From NCBI GenBank assembly GCA_030917205.1, contig JAUPVE010000044.1:1-5702 (forward strand): a stretch of DNA of 5,702 nucleotides. The letters are read 5' to 3'. This document shows positions 1-4,769 of this stretch, piece by piece. How positions within the stretch are numbered: the first letter of the stretch is position 1; each line of letters begins with the position of its first letter. The notes under the pieces are model-generated. The model had not been told where the DNA came from and did no database searches. It saw only the letters and a list, made by a program, of their open reading frames with translations. Made by a program: the position numbers and the translations under genes. Source of the DNA: Patescibacteria group bacterium (GTDB taxonomy: Bacteria > Patescibacteriota > Patescibacteriia > UBA1558 > GWA2-36-10).

Positions 1-413
1 AGCAGACTAGGGGCTTGAAAGTCTACAATGATTCGGCTTCTACTACTCCTGATGCGGCTATAGCTGCTATACGGGCTTTGCCTAAGGAAAAAATAGTTTT
101 GTTGGCTGGCGGTGTAGATAAGATGCTGGAGTATCCTGAGCTAGCCCAAGTCATCAAAAAACAAGTTGAGGCAGTTGTTTTACTAGATGGCAATGCTAGC
201 GAAAAATTATTAAAAGAATTAAAAAAAGTTTCCTACCCAATCAATAAAATCCACTCTGCTATCAGTAGCTTGCCAAAAGCTTGGTCTATCACGAAGCTGG
301 AAGCCAAAAAAAATAAAGCGACTGTTATTTTATTTTCGCCAGCAGCCGCTAGCTTCAATATGTTTGTCAATGAGTTTGATCGGGCTAGGCAATTTAATAA
401 TCTAGTGAAATAA
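1..413 (+). CDS. murD: MurD, UDP-N-acetylmuramoyl-L-alanine--D-glutamate ligase (C-terminal part, 5' end cut by window)
   Basis: Cytoplasmic ATP-dependent ligase that adds D-glutamate to UDP-MurNAc-L-alanine in peptidoglycan precursor synthesis. Only the last 136 residues (codons from base 3) are in the window, about a third of a normal MurD of roughly 430-450 residues. The reading frame is open to the left edge, so the TTG at base 15 is an internal Leu codon and not a start. What is visible is the C-terminal Mur ligase domain. It opens with GLKVYNDSASTTPDA, matching the family's NDS-x-(A/S)T block that packs against the substrate. Next is LLAGGVDK (family GG-x-DK), and near the end ILFSPAAASFNMF followed by NEFDRARQF (family LSPACASFDMF...RG..F). 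The ATP-binding central domain lies outside the window. The TAA stop is 5 bases before ftsW, and murD-ftsW-murG is the classical dcw order, which supports the call over MurC, MurE or MurF. Confidence 0.93.
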   Translation, partial: QTRGLKVYNDSASTTPDAAIAAIRALPKEKIVLLAGGVDKMLEYPELAQVIKKQVEAVVLLDGNASEKLLKELKKVSYPINKIHSAISSLPKAWSITKLEAKKNKATVILFSPAAASFNMFVNEFDRARQFNNLVK

Positions 414-418
414 AATTC

Positions 419-1576
419 ATGGTCAGACGTGCCAGATTTAATTTAATTTATTGGCTAATAGAGCCATTTTATGCCAAGCGAGGAGCAGGGCATCAGCCTG
501 ACAATTTTTTGTTAATGGCTGTTGGTGTTTTGCTTTTTTTGGGTTTATTATTTTTATCTTCGGCTTCAGCTACTGAGTCATTTTATCGTTATGACGACAC
601 TTATCGTTTGGTCAGGCAACAATTATTACACGGTATTTTACCAGGCCTATTGGTATTTTATGTAGCCTTCCGTACTGACTATGTACGTTTACAAAAATTT
701 TCTCTATTCTTTTTAATTTCGTGTTTTGTATTGTTAGGCTTAGTGTTTGTTTCTAGTTTCAATAATAATTATGGCTCGGCCCAATCTTGGATTGTCTTGG
801 CTGGCATTTCTTTTCAACCAGCCGAGTTAGTAAAATTGTTTTATATTGCTTATCTATCTAGCTGGCTTAGCACTCATTATAAAGAGTTGCATAGCTGGTC
901 TAGGGGCACTATTCCTTTTTTGATAATTTTAGGTCTGATTAGTTTACTGATTATCAAACAACCAGACTTTGGTACTTTGTTGATTATTCTCTGTATTGCC
1001 TTGAGTATGTTTTTTGTGGCCGGAGCTTCGGTCAAGCATTTAGTTTATATTATTTCTACTGGTATTGTCGCTTTTTTTGTGATGATCAAAGCTGCACCTT
1101 ATCGTATGAATCGTTTTATTGCTTGGTGGAATCCAGATATAGACCCCAAGGGTATTGGCTGGCAATTGAAGCAGGCCTTGATTGCTATCGGTTCTGGTGG
1201 CTGGCTAGGTTTGGGCTTGGGTAATTCTCGGCAAAAATCTTATGTACCCATGCCTTCCAATGATTCTATCTTTGCGGTCATGGCCGAAGAGATTGGTTTT
1301 ATTTTTTCACTGGGTGTGATTTTCTTGTTTGTCCTGGTTTTGTGGAGAGGATTTTTGATTGCCAAATATGCGCCAGATAATTATGCTAGATTTTTTGCTG
1401 TGGGTATTGTCGTGTGGATTACGGCACAAGTGTTTATCAATGTCGCTGGTTTATTACAAGTCATGCCCTTGACTGGCGTGCCTTTGCCTTTTATATCTCT
1501 AGGTGGCTCGAATTTGGTCGTCACCTTGATGGCTATTGGTATTTTGGCTAATATATCTAGACATACGACCGCTTAA
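419..1576 (+). CDS. ftsW: FtsW, SEDS-family septal peptidoglycan polymerase
   Basis: Polytopic membrane protein of 385 residues, near the normal family length, with about ten hydrophobic segments. SEDS proteins polymerise lipid II into glycan strands together with a class B PBP, and FtsW acts at the septum. Family blocks in order: SSASA at the end of the first helix (47-51), SWIVLAGISFQPAELVK (123-139; E. coli has QPAEL too), KQPDFGTLL (180-188), YRMNRFIAWWNP (228-239), GSGGWLGLGLGNSRQK (258-273), VPMPSNDSIFAVMAEEIG (276-293) and PLTGVPLPFISLGGSNL (350-366). Asp282 in the NDSIFA block aligns with the essential Asp of FtsW/RodA. One oddity is residue 123: Ser stands where most members have Arg before the Trp (family RRW/SRW). 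The gene sits 5 bases after murD and 3 bases before murG, which favours FtsW over its paralogue RodA. The ATG at 419 has no Shine-Dalgarno upstream. It is chosen because it leaves a cytoplasmic N-tail of about 28 residues ahead of helix 1. Confidence 0.95.
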   Translation: MVRRARFNLIYWLIEPFYAKRGAGHQPDNFLLMAVGVLLFLGLLFLSSASATESFYRYDDTYRLVRQQLLHGILPGLLVFYVAFRTDYVRLQKFSLFFLISCFVLLGLVFVSSFNNNYGSAQSWIVLAGISFQPAELVKLFYIAYLSSWLSTHYKELHSWSRGTIPFLIILGLISLLIIKQPDFGTLLIILCIALSMFFVAGASVKHLVYIISTGIVAFFVMIKAAPYRMNRFIAWWNPDIDPKGIGWQLKQALIAIGSGGWLGLGLGNSRQKSYVPMPSNDSIFAVMAEEIGFIFSLGVIFLFVLVLWRGFLIAKYAPDNYARFFAVGIVVWITAQVFINVAGLLQVMPLTGVPLPFISLGGSNLVVTLMAIGILANISRHTTA

Positions 1577-1579
1577 TAT

Positions 1580-2602
1580 ATGAATGAAAAAAAGCCTAAA
1601 ATTTTGTTAGTTGGCGGTGGGACCTTAGGGTCAGTCAGTCCGCTTTTGTCTGTAGCCAAAAATTTTCCTGCCGAATATTTGTTTGTCTGTAGTCCTAATG
1701 GTCCAGAGCGTAAGATAATTGCTGCTAGTCAAATTCCTTTTGTTTCTTTGGATACCGGGAAACTGCGTCGTTATTTTGCCTGGCAAAATGTGGCAGATAT
1801 TTTTAAATTAAAAATTAGTTTTTTCAAAAGTTTGGCTTTGATCAGGAAGTATAAGCCAGATTTAGTTTTGACGGCTGGTAGTTTTGTGGCGGTGCCAGTA
1901 GTATGGGCCGCTTGGTTTGCTCGCGTGCCAGTAGTTGTCCATCAGCAGGATATTGTAGTCGGTCTAGCTAATAAGATCATGGCGCCATTTGCCAAGGTCA
2001 TCACCATCACATTTCCAGAGCAAAAAAATAATTTTAAAAATAAAAAGAAAATCGTCTTGGCCGGTAATCCAGTGCGTCTAAATACCGCAAGGCCAGTAGA
2101 ACAAAAAATTATTTTGATCACTGGCGGAGGCTTGGGAGCTAGGGGCTTAAACGAATTTATCAAACAATTTATTCCATATTTAGCTAGCTTTTATCCAGTA
2201 CATCATATCTTGGGTGCCGAAAATTGGGATCAAAAAGTAGTAGCCGAAAACTATACTCCTCACCAATTTGTGACCAGCGAAATGCTAGAGCTGATGAATA
2301 GTGCTGAGCTGATCATCTCGCGAGCTGGCATGCAGACTATCACTGAGGCGGCTCAGCTATCCAAAGCTTTGGTTTTGATACCCATGCCTGATAGTCACCA
2401 AGAGCAAAATGCTATTTTTTTAGCTAAGCACAATGCTGCTTATTTAGTGAAGCAAGGTCAGCATCAGATCATGGAAAGATATTTGGAGAAGTTATTAAAT
2501 AGCGCTGATTTGCGTCAGGGTGTAGCTACAAATTTACATAATTTATTTCCTGAGCAGGCGATGGAAAATTATATTAAAGTAATAAAAAGTTTATTAAAAT
2601 AA
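1580..2602 (+). CDS. murG: MurG-type glycosyltransferase (lipid I to lipid II), divergent in the acceptor half
   Basis: 340 residues, a GT-B glycosyltransferase of the GT28 family. MurG works at the inner face of the membrane and transfers GlcNAc from UDP-GlcNAc to lipid I, giving lipid II, the substrate of FtsW encoded just upstream. The N-terminal domain has GGGTLGSVSP (12-21, family GGTGGHxxP), AGSFVAVPVVWAA (99-111, family GGYvs.P) and HQQDIVVGLANK (121-132, family HEQNxxxGLxNK). The interdomain part has GNPVR (162-166). The C-terminal domain has TGGGLGARGLNE (181-192, family GGSQGA..lN), ISRAGMQTITEA (246-257, family sRaGa.T..E) and MPDSHQEQNA (269-278, family p...HQ..NA). The donor-site residues Arg248, Glu256, Gln274 and Asn277 are retained. 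Several acceptor-side or loop positions differ: His to Ser18, Tyr to Phe102, Glu to Gln122, Asn to Asp124, and Ser to Gly184. The start at 1580 is 3 bases after the ftsW stop with no Shine-Dalgarno, and the first residues lead straight into strand 1. The position after ftsW strongly supports MurG. Confidence 0.92.
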   Translation: MNEKKPKILLVGGGTLGSVSPLLSVAKNFPAEYLFVCSPNGPERKIIAASQIPFVSLDTGKLRRYFAWQNVADIFKLKISFFKSLALIRKYKPDLVLTAGSFVAVPVVWAAWFARVPVVVHQQDIVVGLANKIMAPFAKVITITFPEQKNNFKNKKKIVLAGNPVRLNTARPVEQKIILITGGGLGARGLNEFIKQFIPYLASFYPVHHILGAENWDQKVVAENYTPHQFVTSEMLELMNSAELIISRAGMQTITEAAQLSKALVLIPMPDSHQEQNAIFLAKHNAAYLVKQGQHQIMERYLEKLLNSADLRQGVATNLHNLFPEQAMENYIKVIKSLLK

Positions 2603-2615
2603 TTAATCCTTAGTC

Positions 2616-2858
2616 ATGAAAGTACCAGTCAGAAGACCGCGTTATCCTATGCCAGCTTATATCAAGCAAGCTTTGGAAGATAGTAAATTATATGAGACAT
2701 ATAAAGTGCGTCCGCCTTATCAACAAAATGATTATATAGCTTGGATCAATAGAGCAGTGCAAGAGCAGACAAAACAGAAGCGGATAAAACAAATGTTAAT
2801 GGAGCTCAAGAAAGGCGATGTCTATATGAAGATGGACTGGAAGATAAAGAAAAAATAA
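2616..2858 (+). CDS. Small OmdA/YdeI-like protein (bacteriocin-protection / OmpD-associated family domain)
   Basis: 80-residue soluble, basic protein. From about residue 11 it follows the pattern I know from the short OmdA-like (YdeI/OmpD-associated) domain: PAYIKQAL (13-20), a short spacer, then RPPYQQNDYIAWINRA (32-47) and TKQKRIKQMLMEL (52-64), with GDVYM at 67-71. The hallmark is the P-x-Y..YI.WI..A element followed by an Arg/Lys-rich helix. Other members fuse this domain to larger proteins, and here it is nearly the whole protein. Biochemical function is not established; the family name comes from associations with bacteriocin resistance and outer-membrane porin effects in enterobacteria, which may not apply here. 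It starts 13 bases after murG with no visible promoter and ends 8 bases before a terminator, so it is probably the last gene of the cell wall transcript. The ATG at 2616 is the only reasonable start, and there is no Shine-Dalgarno. Confidence 0.78.
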   Translation: MKVPVRRPRYPMPAYIKQALEDSKLYETYKVRPPYQQNDYIAWINRAVQEQTKQKRIKQMLMELKKGDVYMKMDWKIKKK

Positions 2859-2865
2859 TTATATC

Positions 2866-2903
2866 AAAAAACCACTCCTTTGTTTGCGCGGAGTGGTTTT
2901 TTT
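2866..2903. terminator. Bidirectional intrinsic terminator between convergent genes
   Basis: Perfect 7-base stem CCACTCC (2872-2878) / GGAGTGG (2890-2896) with an 11-base loop. It is flanked by A6 on the left (2866-2871) and T7 on the right (2897-2903), which extend the pairing. Read on the + strand it is a GC-rich hairpin followed by seven Ts. Read on the - strand it is the same hairpin followed by six Ts. It starts 8 bases after the stop of the OmdA-like gene and 6 bases before the stop of the - strand ABC-F gene. It therefore most likely ends both transcripts. Confidence 0.9.
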
Positions 2904-2908
2904 ATTTG

Positions 2909-4360
2909 TTATAGTTTTCCTAAATCTAGTCGATGAGTGAATTTTATTTCTTTGACAAAATCTGGCATGTGACTGATCAGGATAATAGCACCACCATATT
3001 CATCAATGGCTTTGGCAATGATCGGTATGTGACGGAAGTTGATATGATTGGTTGGCTCATCGAGGATGAGTAAGCCTGGTTTCATCAAGACTAATCTGGC
3101 AAATGATAATAAGCCTTTTTGGCCTTCTGACAAGTGAGAAATTTTGTGACCCATGAGCTCGCCAGTGATCAAAAATCCTGCAGCAATAGCCCGCATGGTA
3201 GTGATATCAGTACCATCGGCTGTGATGCTAGTCAATGAGTCAAAAACAGTTTGTTCATAATCCAAGGTAGCAAAATCTTGGCTATAGTAGCCGACAGTAG
3301 TGCCAGCTAAAATTTTAGCTCCTTCATTGGTTCCGTCTACCAGTGAACGCAAGAGGGTGCTCTTACCAATACCGTTTGGTCCAGAGATCAAGAGTCTATC
3401 TCTTTGGCGCAAAATCAAATCAACTTCTTTTTCGACTGGCTCATGATTTTTGATGACTTTGACTGAGCTAAGAGTGACTATAGTACCAGTGATGCCTTGG
3501 TCAGGGATAGTGAACTCACGAATAGTTTTGTCTTCACGACGGACATCAACTTTATTTTCCTCAAGGTCTTCAATTTCTTCTTTGAGCTTGCTAGCTAGCT
3601 TACGCATCTTACCACCTTTGTTGGCAAAGAAGTTTACTTTTTCTTTGTTGTCTTGAATTTCTTTTTCTAATTGCGCATTTTTTTTGCGTTCTCTTTCAAT
3701 CCGCATGTTTATCTCTTCTACCACTGAGTAATAGTCACCGACATAGATTTCAGTTTTTTTGGTAAAGGAGTCTAAGTAAATAACGCCCTCAGTAAAACAA
3801 TTTAGAAAATCAGCATCATGTGAGATGACAATAACAGTTTTTTCGTACATGATCAAAAAATCAATTAAGTGATCAATGCCAGCTTTGTCGAGATTATTGG
3901 TTGGCTCATCGAGTAATAAAATATCAGGATTTTGGATCAAAGCAAAAGCCAGGAGGATGCGAGCTTGTTGGCCACCAGATAGTTCACCAACTTTTCTGTC
4001 TAGAGGTACCGTCAAGTTGACGGCTTCCATGACTTTATTGATTTGGCTTTTGATATTACCGGGTACTTCTAGAAAGGCTTTGGCAAAGTAGTCCTCTATA
4101 TTAAGACCCAAGTCAGCCTTGTCGATCATTTGGGAAGCGGTAGCAATACTAGCTTGGTTAGCCACAAAGACGTTGCCTTTGTTTGGCTTGATCTCACCTT
4201 TGATCAATTTGAAGATAGTACTTTTACCAGCGCCATTTTGGCCCATCAAAGTGATTTTGGCTCCTTGGCGCACGCTAAAACAAGCTTCATCAAGAAGAAT
4301 TTTTTTCTCTAAATATTCAAAAGTGACATTGTCAAATCTTAAAGTTACTTCGCCGGCCAT
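2909..4360 (-). CDS. ABC-F family ATPase (two ATP-binding cassettes, no membrane domain)
   Basis: 483 residues with two ABC domains and no transmembrane segments, the layout of ABC-F proteins. Characterised members act at the ribosome E site (EttA, Uup, YbiT, antibiotic-protection factors). Domain 1: Walker A GQNGAGKST (40-48), signature LSGGQQAR (127-134), Walker B LLLDEPTNNLD (148-158), switch His181 in ISHD. A charged helical linker follows (about 215-285, rich in K/E/R), the position of the P-site tRNA interaction motif. Domain 2: Walker A GPNGIGKST (327-335), Q-loop YYSQD (358-362), signature LSEGQKG (410-416), Walker B LLILDEPTNHIN (430-441), switch His464 in ISHMPDF. Domain 2 departs from consensus in two places: Glu for Gly in the signature and Asn441 for the D-loop Asp. 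It is shorter than EttA, YbiT or Uup (about 530-635). I cannot assign it to a named subfamily, so no symbol is given. It converges on the cell wall genes and has its own promoter. The ATG at 4358-4360 lacks a Shine-Dalgarno. The gene is otherwise intact. Confidence 0.92.
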   Translation of the reverse strand: MAGEVTLRFDNVTFEYLEKKILLDEACFSVRQGAKITLMGQNGAGKSTIFKLIKGEIKPNKGNVFVANQASIATASQMIDKADLGLNIEDYFAKAFLEVPGNIKSQINKVMEAVNLTVPLDRKVGELSGGQQARILLAFALIQNPDILLLDEPTNNLDKAGIDHLIDFLIMYEKTVIVISHDADFLNCFTEGVIYLDSFTKKTEIYVGDYYSVVEEINMRIERERKKNAQLEKEIQDNKEKVNFFANKGGKMRKLASKLKEEIEDLEENKVDVRREDKTIREFTIPDQGITGTIVTLSSVKVIKNHEPVEKEVDLILRQRDRLLISGPNGIGKSTLLRSLVDGTNEGAKILAGTTVGYYSQDFATLDYEQTVFDSLTSITADGTDITTMRAIAAGFLITGELMGHKISHLSEGQKGLLSFARLVLMKPGLLILDEPTNHINFRHIPIIAKAIDEYGGAIILISHMPDFVKEIKFTHRLDLGKL

Positions 4361-4393
4361 ATTTTTTATATTTATAGTCTAAGAATAGATGCT

Positions 4394-4422
4394 ATAATCT
4401 CATAATTTTGCTAAATTGTCAA
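4394..4422 (-). promoter_or_regulatory. Sigma70-type promoter for the ABC-F gene
   Basis: Read on the - strand, a perfect -35 TTGACA (4422 down to 4417) is followed after exactly 17 bases by GATTAT (4399 down to 4394), a 4 of 6 match to TATAAT that keeps the key A2 and T6. Transcription would begin near 4387, giving a leader of about 27 bases before the ATG at 4360. No operator-like repeat or riboswitch fits in that leader. Confidence 0.65.
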
Positions 4423-4486
4423 TGAGTCAGTGTTGTCATATTAGTAACTTTTATTTAAAAAATAGACTTTATTTTTATTTTGCTTA

Positions 4487-4495
4487 TGTTATACT
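4487..4495 (+). promoter_or_regulatory. Extended -10 promoter for the 59-residue membrane protein gene
   Basis: TATACT at 4490-4495 is a 5 of 6 match to the -10 consensus. It is preceded by TG at 4487-4488 with the correct one-base gap, in the context TATGTTATACT. No convincing -35 lies 16-18 bases upstream; the nearest, TAGACT at 4463, is 21 bases away. An extended -10 does not need one. The predicted transcription start, about 7 bases after the box, falls on or next to the ATG at 4502. Confidence 0.6.
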
Positions 4496-4501
4496 GAATA
4501 T

Positions 4502-4681
4502 ATGAATAAAAATAAACATATATTTAAAATAACATTTTTCATCATATTAATATTGTTCGGCATTTTTTTGTTTTTCTACGGAGGATATGATGATAGCCCA
4601 GGCGCTCAATTGTTGGGTTTTGTAGTAGCTGTGACTGGTCTTTTATTTTTAATAAAAAATAAGAAAAAGATTAAGGCCTAG
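4502..4681 (+). CDS. Small two-helix membrane protein, unknown function
   Basis: 59 residues, ATG to TAG. A basic N-terminus (NKNKHIFK) precedes a hydrophobic helix (about 10-26). Then comes a short polar turn GGYDDSPGAQ (27-36), a second hydrophobic helix (about 37-51), and a lysine-rich tail (KNKKKIK). By the positive-inside rule both ends should be cytoplasmic with the DDSPG turn outside. Support that this is a real gene: a good extended -10 just upstream, a clean helix-turn-helix hairpin with basic ends, a hairpin after the stop, and a position in the otherwise empty gap between divergent genes. The DDSPG-x-QLLG turn resembles short membrane proteins I have seen in other bacteria, but I cannot name a family and assign no function. 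There is no Shine-Dalgarno. It could be transcribed on into eno, but eno has its own promoter. Confidence 0.72.
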   Translation: MNKNKHIFKITFFIILILFGIFLFFYGGYDDSPGAQLLGFVVAVTGLLFLIKNKKKIKA

Positions 4682-4707
4682 TATTACAATTTATATTATT
4701 ATTTTGA

Positions 4708-4735
4708 TTGACCAAAGGCTATAATTTGCTATAAT
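4708..4735 (+). promoter_or_regulatory. Strong sigma70-type promoter for eno
   Basis: The -35 TTGACC (4708-4713, 5 of 6) is followed after 16 bases by a perfect TATAAT (4730-4735), which also carries an extended -10 TG at 4727-4728. A second perfect TATAAT lies at 4720-4725, exactly 10 bases upstream, within a direct repeat of GCTATAATT (4718-4726 and 4728-4736). Only the downstream box has proper spacing to the -35. The predicted start is near 4742, giving a leader of about 28 bases before the eno ATG at 4770. Confidence 0.75.
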
Positions 4736-4748
4736 TATAGTCCTTTTT
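4714..4748 (+). terminator. Hairpin with T-run overlapping the eno promoter (possible terminator or operator)
   Basis: CTATAATT (4719-4726) pairs perfectly with AATTATAG (4733-4740) around a 6-base loop. AAAGG (4714-4718) extends the stem by pairing with CCTTT (4742-4746), leaving one bulged T at 4741. Five Ts (4744-4748) follow. It lies 33 bases after the stop of the 59-residue gene and could end that transcript, although the stem is AT-rich and the T-run short. Because it spans both -10 boxes and the predicted eno start, it could instead be a DNA site for a regulator. I cannot decide between these. Confidence 0.4.
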
Positions 4749-4769
4749 AGTATTAATTTTAGTAAAAAT

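Noticed and set aside
15..17. TTG at 15 as a start codon for a 132-residue protein
   Set aside because: The frame is open to the window edge and the codons before it (Gln-Thr-Arg-Gly) continue the MurD pattern, so this is an internal Leu.
1942..2163. 73-codon open frame on the - strand inside murG
   Set aside because: Lies antisense to well-matched MurG motifs, has low-complexity Pro/Phe-rich translation and no promoter; a shadow frame.
3450..4382. Four + strand open frames (60-87 codons) antisense to the ABC-F gene
   Set aside because: All overlap conserved ABC motifs on the other strand and have Leu/Ser-rich translations typical of antisense shadows; no family resemblance.
4393..4398. TATAAT on the + strand as a second promoter toward the small gene
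   Set aside because: No -35 at proper spacing (ATTTAT at 4370-4375) and no TG extension; it overlaps the - strand -10 of the ABC-F gene. The box at 4490 is far better placed.
4416..4438. Repeated TTGTCA (4416-4421 and 4433-4438) as an operator
   Set aside because: Only six bases repeated once in AT-rich DNA, and the first copy is part of the ABC-F -35 box; not enough to claim a site.
4361..4486. Riboswitch, small RNA or tRNA in the divergent intergenic gap
   Set aside because: No stable stem of useful length or tRNA-like arms could be seen; the gap is AT-rich and accounted for by two promoters.
4580..4625. GGAGG followed by ATGATG and a 12-codon frame inside the small membrane protein gene
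   Set aside because: The only good Shine-Dalgarno-like string noticed, but it is explained by the in-frame Gly-Gly-Tyr-Asp-Asp codons, and the peptide is very short and unremarkable.
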